A stretch of 64,000 nucleotides of DNA from Streptomyces sp. TLI_171 (GTDB lineage: Bacteria > Actinomycetota > Actinomycetes > Streptomycetales > Streptomycetaceae), in assembly GCF_003610255.1 (NCBI RefSeq), contig NZ_RAPS01000001.1, positions 4,464,001 through 4,528,000 on the forward strand, written 5' to 3'. Below are positions 48,660 to 56,665 of this stretch, piece after piece; position 1 is the first letter of the stretch, and each line of letters opens with the position of its first letter. A program made the position numbers and the translations under genes. Below the pieces are notes generated by a model that saw only the letters and a program-made list of their open reading frames with translations, was not told the origin of the DNA and did no database searches.

Positions 48660-50267
48660 TCAGACCAGGGCGGTGCGCTCCGCGGCCCGCGCCCCCGCGC
48701 CCAGCGCGGCCAGGTGGTCCAGCAGGACGCCCGGCCGGTCGGCCGGGACCGCCACCGCCACGTGCTGGTCCGGCCGGACCAGCACCAGCGCGGGCTGCCG
48801 ACCCCGCCGCCGCGCCTGCCGGGGCCGCAGCTCGGCCGGGCGGCCGTCGCGCAGTTCGGCCTCCGCGGTGTCCAGCACCCGCACCTCCAGCAGCTCGCCG
48901 TACCGGTCCGCCGCCGACTGCACCGCGCGGCGGGCCGCCGCGGGCAGCGCGCCGCCTTCGGCGACCACCAGCAGGGTGTGCCGCAGGTCGCCGAGCGCCT
49001 GCCGCAGACCGCTGCGGCGGGAGGCCCGGACGTCCCACACCTCGCGGTCGCCGACCAGCGCACCGGCGGTGAAGCCGCCCGCCCGCTGCGGCCGGCCGCC
49101 CGCCGGGTCGCGGTAGACGGTGCGGAACCCGGCCAGCCACGGCACGTACCAGAGGTCGCCCAGCCGGACCGCCGAGGCGGCCCGCAGCAGCGCGTCCCGG
49201 ACCGCCCGCTGCGCGGGCTTGGGCAGCATCCAGGCCCGGGTCTGCAGGTCGGCCTGCTTGACGATCGCCTCGGCGACCTGCCCGCGCTCCGTCCGGACGC
49301 TGTCCAGCACCTGCTCGCCGGCCAGGCCGCGGTGCGCCAGCGCCAGCTTCCAGGACAGGTTGTAGGCGTCGCCGACACCGGTGTTCAGGCCCTGGCCGCC
49401 GGCCGGGCTGTGGATGTGCGCCGCGTCGCCGACCAGGAACACCCGGCCCTCGCGGGTCCGTTCGGCGTGCCGGGCGTGCACCGAGAACGCGCTCACCCAG
49501 GTCGGGTTGCGCAGCGTCAGCCCGCCCGGGCCGCGCTCGTCCACCAGCTGCTGGACCTGATCGAGCGTCACCTCCTCGCGCGGCAGGTCCGGCGGGGCGG
49601 AGGTGAACACCCGGAACCGGCCGTTCGGCAGCCCGCAGGTGACCAGCACGCCGCGCGGGGAGCAGAAGTAGTGGCTGTCGTCGTGCGCCAGGTCGCCCTC
49701 CATCTCGGCGTCGGCGACCACGAAGGTGTTCGGGTAGGTGAGGCCCTCGAAGGTGATGCCGAGCAGCTCGCGCACCGTGCTGCCGGCGCCGTCCGCGCCC
49801 ACCAGGTAGGCGAAGTCGGCGGTGTACGGCTCGCCGTCCGGGCCGGTCAGGGTGGCGGTCACCCGGTCCCGGTGCTGCTCCAGACCGAGCAGCCGGGTCG
49901 ACCACTCGACGGCGCCACCGGCCTGGCCGAGGGAGTCGAGCAGGGCCGCCTCGACGTCCGGCTGCGGCATGATCACCGGCTGGTCGACCGGCCGGAACTC
50001 CAGCGAGCCGACCGGCGCGCCCGAGGAGTAGTAGCGGAAGGCGCGCAGCGGCATGGCGCGCTCGGCTATGTGGTTCCCGCCGCCGAGCCGGCGCAGGATC
50101 TCCAGGGTGCGCGGCCAGACCAGCAGTGCCTTGGACAGCGGCGAGGGCGCGGCGGCGCGGTCGACGCAGCGCACGGACACGCCGCGGCGCAGCAGTTCGG
50201 TGGCGGCGGTCAGGCCGACCGGGCCCGCGCCGACGACCAGGACGGGGTAGGGGCTGGCGGTGGACAC
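48660..50267 (-). CDS. FAD-dependent aromatic-type monooxygenase
   Basis: 535 residues; GTG after GAAGGAG. Class A flavoprotein hydroxylase: dinucleotide fold VLVVGAGPVGLTAATELLRRG, substrate-domain DG motif YLVGADGAGSTVREL, and FAD ribityl motif RVFLVGDAAHIHSPAGGQGLNTGVGDAYNLSWKLAL, followed by a thioredoxin-like C-terminal domain as in PgaE/MtmOIV-type enzymes. These hydroxylate aromatic rings or do Baeyer-Villiger oxidation of polyketides. It lies 29 bp after the MFS gene on the same strand and should share its operator. Confidence 0.9.
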   Translation of the reverse strand: MSTASPYPVLVVGAGPVGLTAATELLRRGVSVRCVDRAAAPSPLSKALLVWPRTLEILRRLGGGNHIAERAMPLRAFRYYSSGAPVGSLEFRPVDQPVIMPQPDVEAALLDSLGQAGGAVEWSTRLLGLEQHRDRVTATLTGPDGEPYTADFAYLVGADGAGSTVRELLGITFEGLTYPNTFVVADAEMEGDLAHDDSHYFCSPRGVLVTCGLPNGRFRVFTSAPPDLPREEVTLDQVQQLVDERGPGGLTLRNPTWVSAFSVHARHAERTREGRVFLVGDAAHIHSPAGGQGLNTGVGDAYNLSWKLALAHRGLAGEQVLDSVRTERGQVAEAIVKQADLQTRAWMLPKPAQRAVRDALLRAASAVRLGDLWYVPWLAGFRTVYRDPAGGRPQRAGGFTAGALVGDREVWDVRASRRSGLRQALGDLRHTLLVVAEGGALPAAARRAVQSAADRYGELLEVRVLDTAEAELRDGRPAELRPRQARRRGRQPALVLVRPDQHVAVAVPADRPGVLLDHLAALGAGARAAERTALV

Positions 50268-50296
50268 CTGGGGCTCCTTCGGGTGGTCGGGCCGGG

Positions 50297-51919
50297 TCAC
50301 TTGGCACCCACCGGGGCGGCCTGCGCGGCCTCGAAGCCGGCGTCGAGCGCGGCGGTCGACAGCTCGCCGGCCGGGGCGTCCGGGGCGTCCGGGGCGGTCG
50401 CGGCGGGGGCGGTCCTGCGGTCGCGCACCAGCAGCACCACGGGGACGGTGCTGAGCAGGCAGATCGCGGTGAGGATCCACAGCGTCAGGCGCAGCGCGCC
50501 GGTGTAGCCGTCGGCGAGCTGGGCGGTGAAGGCGGCCGGGTCGGCGCCGGGGGCGAGCGCGAGCGCGCCGGACAGGTCACCGCCGACCAGCTTGCCGGCC
50601 AGCGCGCCGCCGGCCGCCGGGGCTCCGGTGAGCCGCCCCGCGGTCAGGCTGACCAGGATCGCGCTCATGATGACGATGGCGACGGTCTCGCCGGCCAGCC
50701 GCATGGTGTTGAACATGCCGGCCGCCATGCCGGCCCGCTCGGGCTCGACCGAGCCGATCGCGGCCGCGTCCAGCAGGCCGGCCGCGATGCCCATGCCGGC
50801 GCCGATCACCAGCAGCGGGCCGACCAGCGCGGCGGTGGAGATGCCGGGGCGGACCACGGTCAGCCAGGCGGTGCCCGCGGCCATCAGCACCAGCGAGGCG
50901 CCGAGCAGCGCGCCGGCCGGGACCCGGGCGGACAGCTTGCCGGCCAGCGCGGGCAGCAGCAGCACGGGCGCGGTCAGCGCCATCATGGCGGCGCCGGCCG
51001 CGGCGGTGGACAGGCCGTCGGCGGCCACCAGCCAACTGGGCAGCAGCACCAGCAGGCTGACGAACCCGAAGGCCAGCACCACGGGCATCAGGCAGACCGC
51101 GACGAACCGCGGGTTGCGGAACAGCGTCAGGTCGAACATCGGGTGCTTCAGCCGGCGTTCGGCGACCACGAAGGCGACCAGCAGGGCCAGGCTGCCGGCC
51201 ACCAGCCCGGGCACCTGCCCGCCGCCGAACCAGCCGAGCTGCGGGCCCTCGACCATGGCCAGGGTGAACAGGAACAGCGCGCCGGTGAAGGTCAGGGTGC
51301 CGATCCAGTCGGCCCGGCCGCCGGAGCGTTCGGGGCGGTCGGCGGGGACCACCGGGACCAGCACCAGGGCGAGCGCGGCCACCGCCAGGTGCGAGAGGAA
51401 CACCGCCCGCCAGCCGAAGGCGCTGACCAGCAGGCCCGCGGTGGACGGGCCGAGGGCGAGTCCGGCGCCGAACGAGGAGCCGAGGATGCCGAACGCCCGG
51501 CCCAGCGCCGGGCCTTCGAACAGGCCGGCGAGCAGGGCGCTGCCGGAGGTGAGCACCGCGGCGGCGCCGAGGCCGGCCAGCGCGCGCAGCGCGTCCAGCA
51601 GGTAGACGTTCCCGGCCAGTGCGCTGAGCAGCGAGGAGAGCGCGAACAGCACGGTGCCGGCGGTGAACATCCGGCGGCGGCCGACCCGGTCGGCCAGCGA
51701 GCCGGCGGCCAGCATGAAGCTGCCGAAGGTCAGGTTGTAGGAGTTGACCACCCACTGGAGCGGGGCGAGGCCCGCGTCCAGGTCGTGGCCGATGCCGGGC
51801 AGTGCGACGGAGGAACCGGTCAGTGAGGCGGGCAGGATTCCGCCGGCGAGGCAGACCGCGGTGAGGGCGAGGCCCTTCCGCAGGCGCCGCCCACCGGGGG
51901 CGGGGACGGTGTTGCTCAT
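50297..51919 (-). CDS. MFS drug exporter, DHA2 (EmrB/QacA) type
   Basis: 540 residues, about fourteen membrane helices, motif A GSLADRVGRRRMFTAG, GAGLALGPSTAGLL in helix 5. Closely parallels the exporter at 33741-35339 (shared VCLAGxxLPxSLTGxSVALPxIG start and GMAAGMFNTMRLAGE block), so the cluster carries two related pumps at its two ends. The operator at 51957-51980 lies 38 bp upstream of the ATG. Likely product export or self-protection. Confidence 0.88.
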   Translation of the reverse strand: MSNTVPAPGGRRLRKGLALTAVCLAGGILPASLTGSSVALPGIGHDLDAGLAPLQWVVNSYNLTFGSFMLAAGSLADRVGRRRMFTAGTVLFALSSLLSALAGNVYLLDALRALAGLGAAAVLTSGSALLAGLFEGPALGRAFGILGSSFGAGLALGPSTAGLLVSAFGWRAVFLSHLAVAALALVLVPVVPADRPERSGGRADWIGTLTFTGALFLFTLAMVEGPQLGWFGGGQVPGLVAGSLALLVAFVVAERRLKHPMFDLTLFRNPRFVAVCLMPVVLAFGFVSLLVLLPSWLVAADGLSTAAAGAAMMALTAPVLLLPALAGKLSARVPAGALLGASLVLMAAGTAWLTVVRPGISTAALVGPLLVIGAGMGIAAGLLDAAAIGSVEPERAGMAAGMFNTMRLAGETVAIVIMSAILVSLTAGRLTGAPAAGGALAGKLVGGDLSGALALAPGADPAAFTAQLADGYTGALRLTLWILTAICLLSTVPVVLLVRDRRTAPAATAPDAPDAPAGELSTAALDAGFEAAQAAPVGAK

Positions 51920-51956
51920 GGGTGCGGACTCCAGTCGGTCGAAGACGACAGCGTGT

Positions 51957-51980
51957 TCTGATGTATATCAGAATTCTGAT
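51957..51980. promoter_or_regulatory. Cluster operator between MFS and ATP-grasp genes
   Basis: TCTGAT (51957-51962), GTAT, ATCAGA (51967-51972), AT, TCTGAT (51975-51980): the same three half-sites at the same spacing as at 37188. Lies 38 bp from the minus-strand exporter start and ~190 bp from the plus-strand ATP-grasp start, so it could act on both. Confidence 0.75.
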
Positions 51981-52168
51981 GCGAAGCTAAGGGCTGATTT
52001 CGCTGGCCGGGACCCGTGGCAGCAAGTTGCCGTCCGCCGACAGCTTGGTGGCACCCGATCCGGCACCGGTCGCCCGCCCGCCGTCGCACATTGGATGCAG
52101 TCACCGGCCCGCCCGCTCAGGGCGCTCCCGCCGGACCACCCCGCCCGACACCTTGAAAGGGAACCCCC

Positions 52169-53470
52169 ATGGCCGTACGAACCGCGCGCACCGGGACGGC
52201 CCCGGTCGCCGCCGACGCCGCAGCGGGCCCGGCCGGTGTGCCCACCGTCCTGGTGCTGGGCACCGGTCGCCGCCAGTTCCGCGAATACGCCCTGCTCGCG
52301 ATGGCGGAGGAGGCGCTGCTGGTCGGACTCGACACCCAGCTGCCGTCCTGGCAGTCGCCCTACATGGAGGACTTCGCCACCGCCGCCCCCGACCGGGTCT
52401 CGCTGCTGACCGCCGCCCGCGACCTGGCCCGCCGCCACCGGGTGGCCGGTGTGGTGGTCTGCGACGAGCGGCTCGCCGAGCCGGCCGCCGAACTCGCCGA
52501 GGAGCTCGGCCTGCCCGGCCCCGGCGCCGCCGTGGTCCGCACCGTGCAGGACCGCTGGGCCACCCGCACCCTGCTCAACGATGCCGGCGTCGGCACCCGT
52601 CGGGTCCGGCTGGCAGCCGGCGTCGCCGAGGCCGAGCGGGCCGCCGCCGAACTCGGCCTGCCGGTGGTGCTGACCGCCCGTCACCCGATGCCCGGCGCCG
52701 AGTCCCGCCGGGCCGAGACCCTGGCCGACGTGGAGCGCGCCTTCCTCGCCGCGGCGGGCGGCGGCTTCGCCCCGCTGTCCGGCCAGGGCGGTGGCGTGCT
52801 GGTCGAACCCGCGTTGGACGGACCGGAGTTGACGCTCTGCTGCACCGTCGAGGACGGCCGGGTGCGGACCTGGTACGCGGCCGAGCGGGAACGCGGCCGC
52901 GGCCCCGAGGTCAGCCGCCAGTACCTGGTGGACGCCTCCGCGGGCGAACCCGCCCCCGAACTCGCCGAGTTCGCCCGCCGCGCGCACGCCGCCCTCGGCA
53001 TACGGCACGGCGTCACCCACCTCGACGTGCAGCTCACCGCCGACGGGCCGGTGGCGCTGCGGGCCGGCTGCTGGCTGGCCGGCGACCTGATCCCGCTGAT
53101 GGGCTGCATGGCCACCGGCGTCGACCTGGCCGCCGCCGCCCTGCGGCTCGCCCTCGGCCGCCCGGTCCGGGAGCGCGTCGAGTACCGGCGGGCCGCCGGC
53201 ATCCGGCTGGTGCTGCCCGCCGACCCGGCCGCCGCGGTCCCCGGGATCGCCCGGGTGGTGGAACGCCCGGACGGTACCGTGGTGGTCCGCACGGTGCCCT
53301 GCAGCGAGGTCGAAAGCCTGGTGCCCGCAGGTGAGTTGACGGGCGTGGCGCTGCTCGCGGCGAGCGCCGCCGACGGTCCCGGATGCCGGGCCGCCCTGGA
53401 CGCCGCGGAGGAGCAGGCCGCCGTGCGGTCCGCCGCTCCGACCGCGGCCCCCGTCCCGGCCCTCGGATGA
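52169..53470 (+). CDS. ATP-grasp superfamily ligase/carboxylase-like enzyme
   Basis: 433 residues; ATG after AAAGGGAAC. N-terminal Rossmann-like part (TVLVLGTGRRQFREYALLAMAEEALLVGLDT), then an ATP-grasp core: VRTVQDRWATRTLLNDAGVGTRRVRL, LPVVLTARHPMPGAESR, GVLVEPALDGPELTLCC, and a C-terminal metal-binding region HGVTHLDVQLTADGPVALRAGCWLAGDLIPLM that keeps only part of the usual E-x-N-x-R pattern. Members ligate a carboxylate to an amine or carboxylate a substrate through an acyl phosphate. It could attach an amino acid to the acyl product. Two bases of context alone do not fix the reaction. Confidence 0.75.
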   Translation: MAVRTARTGTAPVAADAAAGPAGVPTVLVLGTGRRQFREYALLAMAEEALLVGLDTQLPSWQSPYMEDFATAAPDRVSLLTAARDLARRHRVAGVVVCDERLAEPAAELAEELGLPGPGAAVVRTVQDRWATRTLLNDAGVGTRRVRLAAGVAEAERAAAELGLPVVLTARHPMPGAESRRAETLADVERAFLAAAGGGFAPLSGQGGGVLVEPALDGPELTLCCTVEDGRVRTWYAAERERGRGPEVSRQYLVDASAGEPAPELAEFARRAHAALGIRHGVTHLDVQLTADGPVALRAGCWLAGDLIPLMGCMATGVDLAAAALRLALGRPVRERVEYRRAAGIRLVLPADPAAAVPGIARVVERPDGTVVVRTVPCSEVESLVPAGELTGVALLAASAADGPGCRAALDAAEEQAAVRSAAPTAAPVPALG

Positions 53471-53539
53471 GGGCAGGGACTCCCCGGCCCCGGCCGCCGC
53501 GTCGGGGCCGGCCGTACCAATGAGAAAGGATCAGAGAAG

Positions 53540-53785
53540 ATGCCCTCCGGGCCCCCCTACACGATCACGGTGCTGACCGACGACGCCGAGGCCACCAGCT
53601 CGGCCGGCTTCGGCATCGCCAGGCTGCTGGCCCAACTGCCCGGCGAATGGGTCGGCGACTTCACGGTGGACGGCGGCCGCGCCGACCTCCGGCTGAACGC
53701 CCCCGACCCGGTCGCCGCCCGGCAGGCGGTGCAGGCCGCCCTCGCCCAACCCGCGCTGCGCGAGTGGCGCCTGGCCGACCACTGA
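53540..53785 (+). CDS. Hypothetical 81-aa protein downstream of ATP-grasp gene
   Basis: ATG with GAAAGGATCAGAGA upstream. Sequence PPYTITVLTDDAEATSSAGFGIARLLAQLPGEWVGDFTVDGGRADLRLNAPDPVAARQAVQAALAQPALREWRLADH suggests a small alpha/beta fold (beta strand, helix, beta hairpin, helix) of ferredoxin-like size. No family recognised and no cysteine present. Directly follows and is co-directional with the ATP-grasp gene (69 bp), so it may be a subunit or substrate-binding partner. Confidence 0.65.
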   Translation: MPSGPPYTITVLTDDAEATSSAGFGIARLLAQLPGEWVGDFTVDGGRADLRLNAPDPVAARQAVQAALAQPALREWRLADH

Positions 53786-53846
53786 CGTCCCACCCACCCT
53801 CACCCCCGCGCACCGGCACCCCCCTCCCGCCGGTGCGCGGGGAGAA

Positions 53847-53886
53847 CGGCCCGGCCCCGCCGCTGGTGTGCGGCGGGGCCGGGCCG
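53847..53886. terminator. Bidirectional stem-loop terminator
   Basis: 17-bp perfect arms (53847-53863 and 53870-53886), 6-base loop, between convergent genes. Confidence 0.82.
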
Positions 53887-53893
53887 TGTCGGC

Positions 53894-54643
53894 TCACCAG
53901 CGGACCGGGCCCTCGTCGTCGGTGAAGGTGCCGGTCGGTCCGTCGGCGCCGACGGTGGCCATCCGGACGGCGGCCACCGCGCCTTCGGCGGGGGTGCGGT
54001 GACCGCGATGGCCGTTCAGGTCGGTGGCGACGTAGCCGGGGCAGACCGCGTTGACCTTGATGCCGTCGGGCAGCAGCTCCCGGGCGTACTGCAGGGTGAG
54101 GGCCGTCAGCGCGGTCTTCGACGGGCAGTACCCGGCGGAGATCGGGATCGGCCCGCCGTCGGCGTGCACCAGGTCCGCGCCGATGCCCAGCGAGCCCACC
54201 GAGCTGGAGACGTTGACGATCCGCGGCGAGGCCGATCGGCGCAGCAGCGGCAGCATCGCGTTGGTGACGGCGACCACCCCGAAGTAGTTGGTCTCGAAGA
54301 CGGCGCGCAGCACGTCGAGGTCCGCCGTGCTGGGGCGCTGGTCGTCCAGGTCGCTGCCCGGGGGGCGGCTGATGCCGGCGTTGTTGACCAGCGCGTCGAG
54401 CCTGCCGTAGCGGGACTCGATCTCGGTGGCGGCCGCGCCGACCGAGGCCGGGTCGGTCACGTCGAGCACGACGGACGCCGCGTCGGCGCCGCCGTCGCGC
54501 AGCTCCGCGGCGGCCTTCCGGCCGAGCTCGGCACTGCGTGCGCCGATCACGACGACGTGGCCCAGGGCTCCGAGCCGGGCGGCGATCTGGCGGCCGATGC
54601 CCTTGTTCGCGCCGGTCACCAGGGTGATCATGGTTTCGCTCAT
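53894..54643 (-). CDS. Short-chain dehydrogenase/reductase (carbonyl reductase type)
   Basis: 249 residues. TLVTGANKGIGRQIAARL cofactor site, VIGARS (NADPH preference), NNAGIS, catalytic Ser in VNVSSSVGS, Tyr/Lys in GYCPSKTAL, VCPGYVATDLNGHRG. The TGANKGIG start and insert near GIGADLVHADGGPIPISAGY are typical of carbonyl-reductase/menthol-reductase-like SDRs. It is divergent from a LysR gene with a palindrome between, the classical LysR-target layout, so it may be an independent unit beside the cluster. Confidence 0.88.
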   Translation of the reverse strand: MSETMITLVTGANKGIGRQIAARLGALGHVVVIGARSAELGRKAAAELRDGGADAASVVLDVTDPASVGAAATEIESRYGRLDALVNNAGISRPPGSDLDDQRPSTADLDVLRAVFETNYFGVVAVTNAMLPLLRRSASPRIVNVSSSVGSLGIGADLVHADGGPIPISAGYCPSKTALTALTLQYARELLPDGIKVNAVCPGYVATDLNGHRGHRTPAEGAVAAVRMATVGADGPTGTFTDDEGPVRW

Positions 54644-54700
54644 GGATCCAGCACACCACCGGACCGGACGCGCGGGCCAACACCCGTAGCGTCTCGAACG

Positions 54701-54715
54701 ATACCCTGCGGGTAT
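54701..54715. promoter_or_regulatory. LysR-type binding box overlapping the LysR start codon
   Basis: Perfect 15-bp palindrome ATACCC-TGC-GGGTAT, containing the T-N11-A core of LysR boxes (T54702, A54714). It lies in the 70-bp divergent region and overlaps the ATG of the regulator gene, suggesting autorepression by blocking transcription or translation start. Confidence 0.65.
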
Positions 54716-55580
54716 GGATGTGCCGGAGACGCGGGAGCTCTCCTACTTCGTCGCCGTCGCCGAGGAACTGCACTTCGGCCGCGCCGCCCGACGCCTGGGC
54801 ATGGCGCAGCCGCCGCTGTCCCGGGCCGTCGCCCGGCTGGAGCGCCGGATGGGCGTGCAGCTGCTGGAACGCACCAGCCGGTCGGTGCAGCTCACCGCCG
54901 CCGGACGGGTCTTCCTGGCCGAGAGCCGCAAGGCGCTCGACGCGGTGTCGGCATCGGTGCGGCGGGCGCAACGGGCGGGACGCACCGATCCGAAGCTCAC
55001 CCTGGTGATGAAGCCCAACGGCGACGGCGGGCTGCTGGAGCCGGCCCTGCGGCGCTACCGCCGCGACCCCGACGCCGTCGACGTCGAGGTGGTGGTCTGC
55101 GGCATCGGGGAGCAGGCCCCGATGCTGCGCGACGGCCGGGCCGACGTCGCGTTCCTGACCGCGCCCTACGACGACGTCGCGGGCTTCGACACCGAAGCGC
55201 TGGTCACGCAGGACCAGGTGGCCGTGCTTCCGCGGGCCCACCGCCTCGCCGGCCGGGCCGCCCTGACCCTCGCCGACCTGGCCGGCGAACCGCTGCCCCG
55301 GTGGCCCGGCGACGACGAGCACGCCGACGACCGCCTGCCCCCGGTGCGGGACACCTCGCAGCTGATGCAGCTGATCGCGCTGGGTCAACTGGTCGCGGTC
55401 GTGCCCGAGTCGATGCGCCGGCGGGCCTGGCCCGACGTGGTGTGCGTGCCGGTGCTCGACGCGCCGCCCACCGCGGTCCTCGTCGCCTGGCCGGAGCGGA
55501 CGACCTCCCGGGCGGTGGCCGCCCTGGTCCGCGCCTGCGCCCGGGCGGCGGAGACGACGGAGGCCGCAGCCGGGTTCTAG
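54714..55580 (+). CDS. LysR-family transcriptional regulator
   Basis: 288 residues. N-terminal winged HTH (ELSYFVAVAEELHFGRAARRLGMAQPPLSRAVARLERRMGVQLLERTSRSVQLTAAGRVFLAESRKAL) and a C-terminal two-lobed effector domain. Almost no space remains for a ribosome site upstream, and the LysR box covers the start. Expected to control the divergent SDR gene. Its last 4 bases overlap the end of the convergent MarR gene. Confidence 0.92.
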   Translation: MDVPETRELSYFVAVAEELHFGRAARRLGMAQPPLSRAVARLERRMGVQLLERTSRSVQLTAAGRVFLAESRKALDAVSASVRRAQRAGRTDPKLTLVMKPNGDGGLLEPALRRYRRDPDAVDVEVVVCGIGEQAPMLRDGRADVAFLTAPYDDVAGFDTEALVTQDQVAVLPRAHRLAGRAALTLADLAGEPLPRWPGDDEHADDRLPPVRDTSQLMQLIALGQLVAVVPESMRRRAWPDVVCVPVLDAPPTAVLVAWPERTTSRAVAALVRACARAAETTEAAAGF

Positions 55581-56023
55581 GCCTCCAGCTGCCCGATGGC
55601 GCGCTCCAGCAGCGCGTGCAACTGCTCCTGCTCCTTCACCCCGTACGCCTCGGCGAGGCGGTCCTCGACCGCCTGGACGCGGGCGTCGGCCTTCTTCATC
55701 AGGGCCTTGCCCTCCCGGGTCAGCGTGGTCACCAGGACCTTGGGGTGGATCGCCGAGGGGCTGCGCTCGATCAGGTTCTTCGACTCCAGGTTGCCCAGGA
55801 TCACCGCCATGGTCTGCGGGGTGACCCCGGAGGCCCGGGCCAGCTGGGCGCCGGACATGCCGCCGGAGGCGGCCAGCGCGGCCAGCGCGGAGTGCTGCGG
55901 CACCGTCAGGTCGAACTGGCGCAGCGCCTCGCTCTTGCCGGCCGCCAGCAGCTGGTCCAGCCGCCGGACCAGCCGGCCGAGCCGCCAGTCGGCCCGCGCC
56001 GTCGAATCAGTGGCCGCACTCAT
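55577..56023 (-). CDS. MarR-family regulator, candidate cluster repressor
   Basis: 148 residues. Winged HTH of the MarR type: LTVPQHSALAALAASGGMSGAQLARASGVTPQTMAVILGNLESKNLIERSPSAIHPKVLVTTLTREGKALMKKADARVQAVEDRLAEAYG, flanked by dimerisation helices. Twenty bases upstream of its ATG lies GTCAGA-GC-TTTGGG (56043-56056), a degraded copy of the operator found before the cluster transcription units, which suggests autoregulation. Assigning it as the protein that reads ATCAGA-N2-TCTGAT is inference from operator form and location. Confidence 0.88.
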   Translation of the reverse strand: MSAATDSTARADWRLGRLVRRLDQLLAAGKSEALRQFDLTVPQHSALAALAASGGMSGAQLARASGVTPQTMAVILGNLESKNLIERSPSAIHPKVLVTTLTREGKALMKKADARVQAVEDRLAEAYGVKEQEQLHALLERAIGQLEA

Positions 56024-56042
56024 CGCAGATCACCCACTACAT

Positions 56043-56056
56043 GTCAGAGCTTTGGG
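56043..56056. promoter_or_regulatory. Degenerate cluster operator before MarR gene
   Basis: GTCAGA-GC-TTTGGG: first half matches ATCAGA at 5 of 6 positions, second half only weakly matches TCTGAT. The rest of the 305-bp stretch 56024-56328 holds no gene. Confidence 0.4.
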
Positions 56057-56328
56057 ACAGTGACCCGATGATGTCACACCGGCCGGCCGGCTCCCAGGGT
56101 GCGGACCGGACGGGTCCGCTCGCGGCGCGGCTCCATCCAGAATCGAGCGTTCCGCGAGGTGTCATCATGCTGCACCCGCGATTGCAACTTGGTGGTGCCG
56201 AACGGCGTGGTCCGGGCCCGCTCGGACTGGCAGATTCTGTGGTGTCGGAAAACACGCCGACCGGACCGGCGGAGAGGCCAACTCCGCAGCCGCACAAGCC
56301 ACTTGAAACAATCACGGAGGATCCCGAA

Positions 56329-56604
56329 ATGACCGCCCAGCGCCGCACCCCGTTCGCCAAGGCCGCTGCTTCCGTCGCCCTGGCCGTCGCCTCGGTCACC
56401 CTGGTGGGCGGCCTGCTGGGCTCCGGTCAGGCCTACGCCGACGGCACCGGCACCACGCCCACCACCTCGCCCAGCCCGACCTCCACCGTCCAGCCGGGCA
56501 ACGGCTGGGAGAGCGCCGGCCAGAGCGCGATGGGCTCCGCCGCCGACGCGACCGCCACCCCGGCCCCGGCCTCCGCCTCCCCCAACGGCAACGGCTGGGA
56601 GTGA
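56329..56604 (+). CDS. Small secreted protein with two NGWE motifs
   Basis: 91 residues; ATG after GGAGG. Signal peptide: RRTPFAK, hydrophobic AAASVALAVASVTLVGGLLG, cleavage after AYA (residue ~37). Mature part is Thr/Pro/Ser/Ala-rich and contains PGNGWES near the middle and NGNGWE at the very end. Function not recognised. It stands alone upstream of the carboxylase operon (62 bp), possibly co-transcribed. Compare with the other small secreted protein at 3561-3821. Confidence 0.7.
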   Translation: MTAQRRTPFAKAAASVALAVASVTLVGGLLGSGQAYADGTGTTPTTSPSPTSTVQPGNGWESAGQSAMGSAADATATPAPASASPNGNGWE

Positions 56605-56665
56605 CCCGCACCGACCCCCGCCCATCCTGCGGGCCGCACCGGTCCGCGACCGAGAAAGGCCGGAA

